Source of the DNA: Lachnospiraceae bacterium FE2018
Lineage (GTDB): Bacteria > Bacillota > Clostridia > Lachnospirales > Lachnospiraceae
Direction: 5' to 3'
NCBI GenBank assembly: GCA_000702845.1
Contig: JNKK01000006.1
Span: 1-64,000, forward strand
DNA: 64,000 bases
Under the pieces are notes generated by a model, which did not search any database, was not told the origin of the DNA, and saw nothing but the letters and a program-made list of their open reading frames with translations. The position numbers and the translations under genes were made by a program. Positions 7,787 through 16,344 of this stretch are shown here, one piece after another (position 1 is the stretch's first letter; every line of letters begins with the position of its first letter).

Positions 7787-10336
7787 ATGAAGCGACAGGA
7801 ATGGAAAAAATGGATAGCCGGTCTACTGGCTGCGGGTATGCTGCTGACACAGCCGGCGTTATCTTTTGCGGATGACGCGGGTACGGTCAGCTCTTCTTCT
7901 GCAGAAGATCCGGAGACAAATGATACCGGTGATCCGTCAGGAGATCAGGATCCGACGGTTACGCCGGAACCATCCGTCACGCCGGAACCGGAAGTCACGC
8001 CGGAACCTTCGCCGGAAGTCACACCGGAAACAACTCCGGAAGTGACACCTGAAGCTGCGCCGGAGACAACACCTGTCCCGTCAGCAGTGCCGACACCGTC
8101 GGCGGAACCTGCGATGACAGAAGACAGTATTATCATCGTAGAAGATAATACAGCTCCGGCGGATCAGGAAGAGACCGAAGAAGAGGAAGAAGAGAAATTA
8201 ACAAATGAGCAGCTGGTTGCAGGGCAGCAGATCGTACATGCGCCGGTTATCATTGAAAATTTCCGCTTTTGGACAGTAAACCGGAAATATGCCTTTGCAA
8301 AGGAAGCCGATACCGCAATCCTTGAGGAAATGAAAGAGGATGCAGAGGTGATCGGAACCCTTCCGGAGCATGGTCTCTGTTATGTTCTGAAGGATCACGC
8401 GGAAGAAGGTCCGGGTGTAGATGAGACACCGGCAGGAACTTCTGCGGCAGCCGGCACAGGAACGGCAGCCGGTACAGAAACAGCGGCAGGTTCGGAAACA
8501 TCAGATGCTGCCGGGGAAGACGCTGCAGACGAGGAGCAGCAGACGGAGCCTGCAGAGGTTAAGACAGGTACAACCTGGCTGTATGTTGAATCGAATGGTG
8601 TCAGAGGTTTCGTGAAAGACGAAGATCTGTATTCCGGAAGACGTGCGCAGGAAATTCTGGCAGAGCATCTGGAGTTAAAAAAAGATCCGGCATCAGGCGA
8701 TCTCGTGACGGTTCTCGCATCGGATGTTCCCGTGGCAGAAGAGAAAACGGCACCGGAAGAAAATGACGCCTACACATGGATGCGTGCGACTGCTGAGAAG
8801 ACTGTGATTCAGAAAGATTACGCATTTTCCAATGATAAAGTCAGTATCCGTGAAGAGCCGGATGCCGACAGCCGCGCGGTTGGTGTTCTGCCGAAGGGTG
8901 CGCTTTGTTACATTGTTTCTGACCGTGACAGTGAATGGGTCTACGTTGAATCCGCGGATGTGCGCGGGTTCGTTAAGAATGAGTACCTTGAAAAGGACGA
9001 AACTTCCTATCTGGAAGATACGCTGGAAGAAGAACAGATGGAAGGCATTAAAGCCAGTGAGCTCTCTTCGGCAGACACTGATGCTTCCGAAAGAGAAGCC
9101 GGTGATAATATGGAGATCGAACTTATCACCAGTGACAACCGGCAGATCCGGGCGGGAAAAACACCGGCCGGCGCGCAGGCAGACAGCGACGACAAAGATG
9201 CAGAATCGGCAGGTCTTCCGGCGGCAGATGACGAAAACAGACCGGCTTCTGACCTTGATCTTCAGAAGGAAAACGGCGTAGAGCAGGATGCTGCAAAGAA
9301 CACGCAGGACGCATCTGAAGTAACAACAAAAAAGGCAGACGCAGAGGAAAACACAGAGGAAACCCCGGCGGATGCAGAAGCAGATGACCAAAAGGAAGAT
9401 GCAGATACAAACGCCGGTCAGGCGGAGGAAGAGGATCCTCTCGCAGAGATTGATCAGGAGAAATATCCTGTTTACTACGAAGTAATCGAGAAGGGCGAAG
9501 ACAGCTTTATTACAGCTGAGCAGAATGTTGAGCCGGACGAAAACAAAGCGCTGTATTACACACGCACCTCTCCGTTCCCCGGAACACCCGGCGGCAAAGT
9601 GAGGGAGTCTCTGATTGCCTATGCTTCCGAGTTTGTCGGTAATCCGTATGTCTGGGGCGGCACAAGCCTGACCAGCGGTGCAGACTGCTCCGGATTCGTA
9701 CAGAGTATCTATGCACAGTATGGCTACAGTCTGCCGCGTACCTCAGGAGAACAGTCTCAGTACGGCATGAAGATTCCTGTGGAAGAGGCAGAGCCCGGCG
9801 ACCTGATCTTCTATGCGGAAGACGGTGTGGTTTATCACGTCGTTATTTACGCAGGTGACGGAGAAACCATCGAGGCCATGAACGAGAGTTATGGCATTAC
9901 ATTCGGACATGTTCTGTCCTCTGACGCAGTCTGGGCCACCCGCGTACTGGAAGATACACGTGAAGAAGTCGTCGATTTCAGCGCTGATATCGGCGCGCAG
10001 AACGCGACAAAGGAAATGTACGGAAAAGATCTCGGAATCTTCCGCATTACTTATTACTGTCCGTGTGAAGAGTGCAACGGAGGATATTCCGGCACGTCGA
10101 CAGGCGCACCGCTGATTCAGGGACGTACCATAGCGGTTGATCCGTCGGTCATCCCGTACGGAACGAAAGTTATCATCGGCGGACACGTCTTCACGGCAGA
10201 AGACTGTGGCGGTGCCGTGAAAGGCAAACACATCGACATCTTTGTCAATGAGCATGCGATGGGCGAGGCGCTCGGCGTCACAAATGTGCATGTTTATCTG
10301 ACAAACGATCTGACAAACGAAAACAGCGATAATTGA
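7787..10336 (+). CDS. Secreted cell-wall hydrolase: SH3-like domains, NlpC/P60 and 3D domain
   Basis: 849 residues. A signal peptide (MKRQEWKKW, hydrophobic stretch, cleavage near ALSFA-DD) is followed by an acidic Pro/Thr/Glu linker of (V)TPEP repeats. Two bacterial SH3-like modules follow: one around residues 155-285, interrupted by an Ala/Gly/Thr-rich insert, and one near 345-405 (VSIREEPDADSRAVGVLP, VRGFVKNEYL). After a long acidic spacer comes NlpC/P60 (catalytic Cys in GADCSGFVQS, His in VVYHVVIYAG), then a C-terminal 3D domain with its conserved Asp residues (AVDPSVIPYGT, HIDIF). Expected activity is cleavage of gamma-D-Glu-diamino-acid bonds in peptidoglycan; the 3D domain, also seen in RpfB/YocH, may add wall-cleaving function. 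Own promoter and a shared bidirectional terminator. Confidence 0.88.
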   Translation: MKRQEWKKWIAGLLAAGMLLTQPALSFADDAGTVSSSSAEDPETNDTGDPSGDQDPTVTPEPSVTPEPEVTPEPSPEVTPETTPEVTPEAAPETTPVPSAVPTPSAEPAMTEDSIIIVEDNTAPADQEETEEEEEEKLTNEQLVAGQQIVHAPVIIENFRFWTVNRKYAFAKEADTAILEEMKEDAEVIGTLPEHGLCYVLKDHAEEGPGVDETPAGTSAAAGTGTAAGTETAAGSETSDAAGEDAADEEQQTEPAEVKTGTTWLYVESNGVRGFVKDEDLYSGRRAQEILAEHLELKKDPASGDLVTVLASDVPVAEEKTAPEENDAYTWMRATAEKTVIQKDYAFSNDKVSIREEPDADSRAVGVLPKGALCYIVSDRDSEWVYVESADVRGFVKNEYLEKDETSYLEDTLEEEQMEGIKASELSSADTDASEREAGDNMEIELITSDNRQIRAGKTPAGAQADSDDKDAESAGLPAADDENRPASDLDLQKENGVEQDAAKNTQDASEVTTKKADAEENTEETPADAEADDQKEDADTNAGQAEEEDPLAEIDQEKYPVYYEVIEKGEDSFITAEQNVEPDENKALYYTRTSPFPGTPGGKVRESLIAYASEFVGNPYVWGGTSLTSGADCSGFVQSIYAQYGYSLPRTSGEQSQYGMKIPVEEAEPGDLIFYAEDGVVYHVVIYAGDGETIEAMNESYGITFGHVLSSDAVWATRVLEDTREEVVDFSADIGAQNATKEMYGKDLGIFRITYYCPCEECNGGYSGTSTGAPLIQGRTIAVDPSVIPYGTKVIIGGHVFTAEDCGGAVKGKHIDIFVNEHAMGEALGVTNVHVYLTNDLTNENSDN

Positions 10337-10343
10337 AAGCAAT

Positions 10344-10382
10344 AAAAAAGCAGGAGACAAATGAATGTCTCCTGCTTTTTTC
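10344..10382. terminator. Bidirectional terminator
   Basis: AAAAAAGCAGGAGACA pairs with TGTCTCCTGCTTTTTT across a short loop. It serves both the NlpC/P60 gene (+) and the convergent aminotransferase gene (-). Confidence 0.92.
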
Positions 10383-10412
10383 GTAAAGGCTCAATCAATC
10401 GCCGGCTGAAGT

Positions 10413-11702
10413 TTAATCCATCTCTTTATAAAGCTTCTCTGCGCTGACAAGCTTTACGCACAGTGTGAACAGCTTTGCGGCGATTTCCAGGTCGTTTTTC
10501 GACGGATAGGTCGGTGCGATCCTGATGTTGGTGTCCCACGGATCCTTTCCATATGGCCAGGTTGCGCCGGCTTTTGTCATGATGACGCCGGCCTTCTTCG
10601 CGCGGCTGACAACTTTTTTCGCGCAGCCCGGAAGTGTATCAAAGCCAATGAAATAACCGCCGTTTGGTTTGGTCCAGGTGGCAATTCCGAGACCGCCGAG
10701 GTTCTGCTCCAGAATCTCCTCGACCATCTCGAATTTCGGCCGGATGATATCCGCATGCTTTGTCATATGCTCTACCATACCGTGGATGTCTTCGAAGAAC
10801 CGGACATGACGGAGCTGGTTCACTTTATCGTGTCCGATGGTCTGGATCCGCATCTGTGCCATGATATCCTTCATGTTGTTCGGAGATGTGGCCAGTGAAG
10901 CAATGCCGCTGCCCGGGAAAGTGATCTTGGAGGTGGAAGCAAATTTGTAGACAAGATCCGGATTTCCAGCGCGTTTGCACTCTGCCAGAATCTCAATCAG
11001 ATGATCCTGTCTGGTATCATACAGATGATGCATGCCATAGGCGTTGTCCCAGAAAATACGGAAATCCTTGGCTGCCGGTTTCAGCCGCGCGAAGCGGCGG
11101 ACAGTTTCATCCGAATAGGAATAGCCCTGCGGATTGGAATACTTCGGCACGCACCAGATTCCCTTGATCTCCTCATGTTCGCTTACCATCTGTTCGATGA
11201 ACTCCATATCCGGGCCTTCCGGTGTCATGCCGACCGGAATCATCCCAATGCCGAAATACTCGGTGATCGCGAAATGACGGTCATAGCCCGGAGAAGGGCA
11301 GAGGAAGCGCACGCGGTCCAGTTTGCACCAGGGCGTATTGCCCATAATGCCGTGGGTATATGCGCGGGATACGGTGTCATACATGACGTTCAGAGAAGAA
11401 TTTCCGTAGATGATGATGTCATCCGGATTGTTCTCCATCATATCTCCGAGCAGTACTTTTGCTTCCGGGATACCGGTCAGTGTGCCGTAGTTCCGGCAGT
11501 CGGTGCCGTCATCACAGTATAAATCAGAAGTAGAAAAAAGTGCGTCCATGATTCCCATGGAGAGATCAAGCTGCTCTTTGCAGGGCTTGCCGCGGCTCAT
11601 GTCAAGGGAAAGCCCCAGCGCCTGATATTCGCTGTATTCTTTCTTCAGGTTCTTAATCAGGACTTCCAGTTCGTCTTTTGTTAATTCAGCATATGGCTTC
11701 AT
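10413..11702 (-). CDS. Type Ic aspartate aminotransferase-like PLP enzyme
   Basis: About 429 residues. The fold-type I aminotransferase has the N-terminal LSLDMSRGKPCKEQLDL typical of the Asp_aminotransf (type Ic, Corynebacterium AspT) family rather than class I AspC. The PLP-binding Lys lies in FASTSKITFPGSG, with the WDNAYGMHHL segment before it and the carboxylate-binding Arg in NIRIAPTYP near the end. It likely transfers the amino group between aspartate (or a related amino acid) and 2-oxoglutarate. Start: the sequence GAGAGG sits 9 nt before the ATG at 11702 (MKPYAELTK), which also matches the family start; ATGs at 11708 and 11723 are in frame but the latter overlaps the Shine-Dalgarno. 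Divergent from larB. Confidence 0.85.
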   Translation of the reverse strand: MKPYAELTKDELEVLIKNLKKEYSEYQALGLSLDMSRGKPCKEQLDLSMGIMDALFSTSDLYCDDGTDCRNYGTLTGIPEAKVLLGDMMENNPDDIIIYGNSSLNVMYDTVSRAYTHGIMGNTPWCKLDRVRFLCPSPGYDRHFAITEYFGIGMIPVGMTPEGPDMEFIEQMVSEHEEIKGIWCVPKYSNPQGYSYSDETVRRFARLKPAAKDFRIFWDNAYGMHHLYDTRQDHLIEILAECKRAGNPDLVYKFASTSKITFPGSGIASLATSPNNMKDIMAQMRIQTIGHDKVNQLRHVRFFEDIHGMVEHMTKHADIIRPKFEMVEEILEQNLGGLGIATWTKPNGGYFIGFDTLPGCAKKVVSRAKKAGVIMTKAGATWPYGKDPWDTNIRIAPTYPSKNDLEIAAKLFTLCVKLVSAEKLYKEMD

Positions 11703-11731
11703 AGTCATGTACCTCTCATTCACAGAATTCT

Positions 11732-11770
11732 CTGTTCTTTACTGTACCACAGAACAGGGCAGATATGCAA
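11732..11770 (-). promoter_or_regulatory. Possible aminotransferase promoter with flanking palindrome
   Basis: On the minus strand TTGCAT (11765-11770), an 18-bp spacer and TACAGT (11741-11746). CTGTTCT (11732-11738) and AGAACAG (11751-11757) form an inverted pair around the -10. Weak matches; tentative. Confidence 0.35.
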
Positions 11771-11856
11771 TCACTGCAGTGCGGTAAAGTCATTTACATA
11801 TGGTGTTATTTCATGCGGGAATTGCCGGAAACAGGAAGAAAATATTTCTCTGGAAC

Positions 11857-11885
11857 TTGTCATTTCGGGAAAAGCAGATTATGCT
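11857..11885 (+). promoter_or_regulatory. Probable promoter for larBC
   Basis: TTGTCA (11857-11862), a 17-bp spacer and TATGCT (11880-11885), about 75 bp before the larB start. Confidence 0.5.
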
Positions 11886-11960
11886 GTTAATAGTGTCCGC
11901 AGAGATCGTGTTTCCGAACAGCTGTGACGGACACGGAACGGATACTGAGAGGAAGCTGGA

Positions 11961-12716
11961 ATGAATACAAAAGAAATATTAAGACGTGTAAAAGACGGGA
12001 CGATTTCAATTGAGGAAGCGGAGGCACAGTTTGCACGTAAGCCGATTGAGGATCTGGGCTATGCAAAACTGGACACGCACCGGCAGATTCGTTCAGGATT
12101 TCCGGAGGTGGTGTACTGCAGCGGAAAGCCGGATGAATATATCAGTTCTATTTTTCAGAAACTTTTTGAAAAAAACGGTGAAGTGATGGGTACCCGTGCG
12201 ACACCGCATCAATATGAACTCGTAAAAAGCGTATTGCCGGATATTATATACGATACCGTATCCGGTATTCTGAAACTGGAGGCGGAAGGAAAATCCAGGA
12301 TCGGAAGCATTGCTGTCTGCACAGCCGGCACCGCAGATATCCCGGTGGCAGAAGAAGCGGCGCAGACAGCCGAATTTTTCGGCGCAAAAGTTGAGCGGAT
12401 TTTCGATGTTGGAGTCAGCGGTCTGCACAGACTTTTGTCTCATGCGGAGGAAATTCAAACGGCAAATGTTGTTGTAGCAGTTGCCGGGATGGAAGGTGCA
12501 CTTGCCAGTGTCATTGGCGGACTGGTCCGCAATCCGGTCATCGCGGTTCCGACATCGGTTGGTTACGGCGCAAGCATGCACGGCTTATCGGCACTCCTGA
12601 CCATGATTAATTCATGTGCGAACGGAGTTGCTGTTGTCAACATCGATAACGGATACGGCGCCGGCTATATGGCGGCGCAGATCAACCGGCTGGCAGCCGG
12701 GGAGTCTGAGAAATAA
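11961..12716 (+). CDS. larB: Nickel-pincer cofactor biosynthesis protein LarB
   Basis: 251 residues. LarB carboxylates and hydrolyses nicotinic acid adenine dinucleotide, the first step of the nickel-pincer (NPN) cofactor used by lactate racemase and related LarA enzymes. The C-terminal half is PurE-like (AVCTAGTADIPVAEEAA, VAGMEGALASVIGGLV, VPTSVGYGAS), and the N-terminal half carries the family's short helical part ending near VYCSGK. GAGAGGAAG precedes the ATG. larC follows 36 bp downstream, so the two are co-transcribed. larE (sulfur insertion) and larA (the enzyme) are not in the window. Confidence 0.92.
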   Translation: MNTKEILRRVKDGTISIEEAEAQFARKPIEDLGYAKLDTHRQIRSGFPEVVYCSGKPDEYISSIFQKLFEKNGEVMGTRATPHQYELVKSVLPDIIYDTVSGILKLEAEGKSRIGSIAVCTAGTADIPVAEEAAQTAEFFGAKVERIFDVGVSGLHRLLSHAEEIQTANVVVAVAGMEGALASVIGGLVRNPVIAVPTSVGYGASMHGLSALLTMINSCANGVAVVNIDNGYGAGYMAAQINRLAAGESEK

Positions 12717-12752
12717 TCAGACGCCCGGGAAAATAAAGGAACGGTGTAAATC

Positions 12753-14174
12753 ATGAAACATACAAATCAGAAGAAGATTCTGTATCTGGACTGCACATCC
12801 GGGATCAGCGGAGATATGTTCGCGGCGGCAATGCTGGACCTGGGCGCCGACAGAGAAGTGCTGCGGCAAGCCCTGGACAGTATTCCGGTCAGCGGATTCC
12901 GCACGGAAATCTCCCGCGTAAAAAAACAGGCAATAGACTGCTGTGATTTTAAGGTGATTCTGGACGCGGAGCTGGATAACCGGGATGATGATATGGAGTA
13001 CCTGTTTGGTCACACGCACAGTCATACGCATGAAGATCATGCACAGAGCCATCACCACCATGAAGCAGACGGGAATGGCAGCCATCATCATGCTGGTGAA
13101 GGTAATCACAGCGGACACAGCCACGAACATGGTGACCATGACCACAGCCATGATCATCATGGCAGCCATGTGCACAGAAGTCTGCGTGATGTGCGGGAAA
13201 TACTTGCGGCAGCAGATATGACCGGGACAGCACGCGCGCTGGCAGATAAAATTTTTGTGATCCTGGCACAGGCAGAAGCCAAAGCACACGGGGCAACAGA
13301 AGATACGGTACATTTTCACGAAGTCGGTGCAGTTGATTCCATTGTCGATATCATAACGGCGGCTGTCTGTTTTGATGATTTAAACGTGGACGGCGTATAT
13401 GTGTCTCCTTTATTTGAGGGTTCCGGAACGATTCGCTGTGCGCACGGTGTACTGCCGATTCCGGTTCCTGCAGTGGCGAATATTCTTGCAGGAAGCAGGC
13501 TTCAGATTTCTCTGCATCCGGATGTCCATGGGGAATACATCACACCGACGGGTGCGGCGATCGCAGCAGCGATTGTTACAGAAACAACATTTCCGGAACA
13601 GGTTCAGATAATCAGCACGGGTCTGGGCGCAGGCAAGCGGGATTATGAGAGGGCAAACTATCTGCGCGCAATGCTGCTGCGTGTTCCACAGGAGCAGAAA
13701 ACAGCGCATTCTGCGACAGAAATGATTTACAAGCTGGAAACAGATATTGATGACTGCAGCCCGGAAGTGCTGGGCTATCTGCTGGAGCGGCTTATAGAAG
13801 CAGGTGCAAGAGATGCACACTATCTGCCTGTTTACATGAAGAAAAACCGTCCGGGCTGGCAGCTGCAGGTGATTTGTACAGAAGATAAAATCAGTGATAT
13901 GGAGGAACTGATTTTTACGGAATCCACCAGTATCGGGGTTCGCAGAATTCAGATGGAACGAACGGCTCTGCCGCGGGAAATCCGTGAAGTTGAGACACCA
14001 TACGGAACAGCACGCGTCAAAGTCTGCACCTTTCAGGATGCAGTCAGGTATTATCCGGAATATGAGAGCGTCGCAGAACTGGCAAAAAAGAATCAGATGC
14101 CATTTACAGAATTGTTCAGTCTGATCCGGGATCTGGCGCAGGAATCATCAGAAAATGATTTAACAATGATTTGA
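12753..14174 (+). CDS. larC: Nickel insertion protein LarC (single-frame)
   Basis: 473 residues. LarC is the CTP-dependent cyclometallase that inserts nickel into the pincer cofactor. It begins with the family motif YLDCTSGISGDMFAAAML. A histidine-rich stretch of roughly 55 residues (about 85-145: HTHSHTHEDH..., GHSHEHGDHDHSHDHH) is a likely nickel store or donor site, and VHFHEVGAVDSIVDI follows it. The C-terminal LarC2 part (LETDIDDCSPEVLGYLLE, then TSIGVRR) is in the same frame. In Lactiplantibacillus larC1 and larC2 are joined by ribosomal frameshifting; here no frameshift is needed. Operon with larB; terminated at 14214. Confidence 0.92.
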   Translation: MKHTNQKKILYLDCTSGISGDMFAAAMLDLGADREVLRQALDSIPVSGFRTEISRVKKQAIDCCDFKVILDAELDNRDDDMEYLFGHTHSHTHEDHAQSHHHHEADGNGSHHHAGEGNHSGHSHEHGDHDHSHDHHGSHVHRSLRDVREILAAADMTGTARALADKIFVILAQAEAKAHGATEDTVHFHEVGAVDSIVDIITAAVCFDDLNVDGVYVSPLFEGSGTIRCAHGVLPIPVPAVANILAGSRLQISLHPDVHGEYITPTGAAIAAAIVTETTFPEQVQIISTGLGAGKRDYERANYLRAMLLRVPQEQKTAHSATEMIYKLETDIDDCSPEVLGYLLERLIEAGARDAHYLPVYMKKNRPGWQLQVICTEDKISDMEELIFTESTSIGVRRIQMERTALPREIREVETPYGTARVKVCTFQDAVRYYPEYESVAELAKKNQMPFTELFSLIRDLAQESSENDLTMI

Positions 14175-14213
14175 GATTTGAATATGAATTTAATATGGCG
14201 CGCTCTATTGCGC

Positions 14214-14249
14214 AAAAAAAGAAACTTCCGTTGGGAAGTTTCTTTTTTT
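14214..14249. terminator. Intrinsic terminator after larC
   Basis: A perfect 16-bp stem AAAAAAAGAAACTTCC / GGAAGTTTCTTTTTTT with a 4-nt loop. Confidence 0.92.
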
Positions 14250-14530
14250 AGGAAGGAGAACCCGATCTAAATCGGTATATGAAAAAGAAAAACAATGCTT
14301 CGATATGTTTTATTTGATGTTATTAGTATAAAAATGAATTATGCACGCAGAATGGAAAAAATGTTAACAAAATGAAAACGAACTTCAAATAGTTTATGAC
14401 GTTCTTTTTTTATACTTACATCCGGTCTGTATGCGGGAAGAAGAAGCGTCCGCCCGGCGGGCGCTTCTTTGTATGAAAAGAATTGTAGTTTCTGCGCGGA
14501 CAGACCATACCGGCTGCACAATCTTCGAAA
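14250..14530. other. Intergenic stretch with a second terminator-like hairpin
   Basis: AT-rich DNA between larC and the kinase promoter. It contains a GC-rich hairpin AAGAAGCGTCCGCC / GGCGGGCGCTTCTT (14441-14470, one G-U pair) followed by TGTATG. A 12-codon frame (ATG at 14279) has a GGAAGGAG about 20 nt upstream, too far to be convincing. Otherwise I see nothing. Confidence 0.5.
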
Positions 14531-14535
14531 AATAA

Positions 14536-14564
14536 TTGACATAAAAACTGCGCGGCGATATAAT
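14536..14564 (+). promoter_or_regulatory. Perfect consensus sigma-A promoter before the kinase gene
   Basis: TTGACA (14536-14541), exactly 17 bp, TATAAT (14559-14564). No mismatch to consensus. It lies 46 bp before the ATG. Confidence 0.92.
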
Positions 14565-14610
14565 GTCACCATAATCTATTTACATAATATATCTCAGTGA
14601 GGGGACAGAT

Positions 14611-16302
14611 ATGCTTGGAACAGGAGATATCACAGCCGGTAAATATCAGATTATCAGAAAAATAGGTTCGGGAGGAATGTCTGAAGTATATCTGGTGAAA
14701 GATCTGACACTGCAGCGGACGTGGGCGATGAAGGTGGCAGCCCATGGGGTGACGCCGCAGGAGAAGCGGAAAGAGCAGCAGATTCTGTCGGAAGCTATGC
14801 TGATGAAACGCCTCGATCATCCCGGATTTCCACGCATCGTGGACCTGTTTCGTGAAAAAGATATGCTGTGTATTGTGATGGATTACGCAGAAGGCGGGAC
14901 ACTGGAGCAGCTGATCCGGAACAGCGGACCCCGGGATGAAGACGTGGTTGTCACATGGGCACGTCAGCTTTGTGATATGCTTTCCTGTCTCCACGGGATG
15001 GATCCGCCGGTAATTTACCGGGATCTGAAACCGGCCAATATTATATTACGCAGCTCCGGCAGGCTGTGTCTCACCGATTTCGGAATTGCAACGGCCGGAG
15101 CAGTGAGGGAAAAGGTACGGGCAGGTACGCCGGGGTATGCTGCGCCGGAACAGATGCTTGACGGAAGCTGTGATGAACGTACAGATATCTACGCATTGGG
15201 AATGACACTGTATTTTCTGCTGACCGGTCTTGATCCTAGAGATGAAGCGTTTCGGGAAATGAATACGGACAGGCTGCATTTTTCTGCGGTCGGTGTTTCC
15301 GTTTCCGTGGGATTGCAGGAGATTATTCGCAAATGTACCGCGCAGGTGCCTGCGCAGCGCTACCGGGACTGCAGTGAACTGATGCGCGATTTGCTGCATC
15401 CCGTCCGTCCTGCAGTTCTTCTGCAGCGCAGAAAAATGCGGCAGCGGATACTGGCTGCTGCAGTAATCGCGGCAGTATTGCTGATCGCAGCCGGTATGAT
15501 CTTTCAGCGGGGTGTGCGGGAATTTACAGAGGAAGAAATATATGCGGCCAGACTGGATCCGGAGGCATCATTCACAGCGGAGGAAAAGGAGCAGTCGTAT
15601 CTGAACGCAATTGCATTGCAGCCGGAGCGCAGTGAGGGATTTGTACGTCTTCTGGAATTATATGAGACGGAGATGGATTTCGGCATGCGTGAAAGCAGAC
15701 AGCTTCTGCGGCTGTTTCGGGAAAACAGGCAGACATTGCTGGCAGACCGTGCAAAAGCAGCTGATCTTCTCCGGCGGATCGGAAAACTGTACTTCTTCCG
15801 GTTTCAGGGAGGCGACGGGAGTGTGCGGGAACGGATTTTGAGAGCAGAGCCGTTTTTTTCGGAATGGAAACGGGATTTCGGAAACTTTGAAAACACGGAT
15901 GCTGAATGTCTCTGGGAAATCTGCAGCTTTTACAAAACATATACCCTTTCAGCTGCCGGTCTTCAGGAACCCGGGAGCGCTGAACTTGCGCGCATGCTGT
16001 CAGCGGTTGAGCGGCTGCTGACACTGCTGGAACAATACAGCGGCAGCGACCGGGCCGCGGTCAGTCTGACAACACTGCGGGAAATGGCGGGATTTCTGAA
16101 TGCCTGGCGCTTTGCATTTTGTGCGGCAGGCATGGAAGAGAGGACAATACAGACATACATTTCAAAAATTGCGGAGATGACAGGTTCGGTGGAAACACTC
16201 CGGGCAGATCATCTGCAGGAAAAGGAACAGCTGGAAGAAGACTGTGCAGTGTTTGCTGAAAACATCCGGACTGCCTGGCTGGTTCACAGAAATAACGGAT
16301 GA
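14611..16302 (+). CDS. Membrane-anchored Hanks-type Ser/Thr protein kinase
   Basis: 563 residues. Cytoplasmic kinase domain at ~10-265: glycine loop IGSGGMSEVYLV, Lys in WAMKVA, catalytic loop VIYRDLKPANII, DFG in LTDFGIATA and the P+1 segment GTPGYAAPEQ; all catalytic residues are present. A single membrane segment at about 279-297 (ILAAAVIAAVLLIAAGMIF) follows a basic stretch. The ~265-residue outer part is helical with TPR-like character and has no PASTA repeats, so it differs from the muropeptide-sensing PrkC/Stk1 type. No PP2C phosphatase is adjacent. The gene shares a transcript with the Ig-like surface protein 42 bp downstream; that pairing suggests the external part senses or handles that protein, which is inference. 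Confidence 0.9.
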   Translation: MLGTGDITAGKYQIIRKIGSGGMSEVYLVKDLTLQRTWAMKVAAHGVTPQEKRKEQQILSEAMLMKRLDHPGFPRIVDLFREKDMLCIVMDYAEGGTLEQLIRNSGPRDEDVVVTWARQLCDMLSCLHGMDPPVIYRDLKPANIILRSSGRLCLTDFGIATAGAVREKVRAGTPGYAAPEQMLDGSCDERTDIYALGMTLYFLLTGLDPRDEAFREMNTDRLHFSAVGVSVSVGLQEIIRKCTAQVPAQRYRDCSELMRDLLHPVRPAVLLQRRKMRQRILAAAVIAAVLLIAAGMIFQRGVREFTEEEIYAARLDPEASFTAEEKEQSYLNAIALQPERSEGFVRLLELYETEMDFGMRESRQLLRLFRENRQTLLADRAKAADLLRRIGKLYFFRFQGGDGSVRERILRAEPFFSEWKRDFGNFENTDAECLWEICSFYKTYTLSAAGLQEPGSAELARMLSAVERLLTLLEQYSGSDRAAVSLTTLREMAGFLNAWRFAFCAAGMEERTIQTYISKIAEMTGSVETLRADHLQEKEQLEEDCAVFAENIRTAWLVHRNNG

Positions 16303-16344
16303 AGAAGGAAGTGCTCTGCAGCCGGACTTAGAGGGGGATTTGGA

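Noticed and set aside
14279-14317. 12-codon leader-peptide candidate before the kinase gene
   Set aside because: The ribosome site is too distant and it lies upstream of the kinase promoter, so it cannot be a leader of that mRNA.
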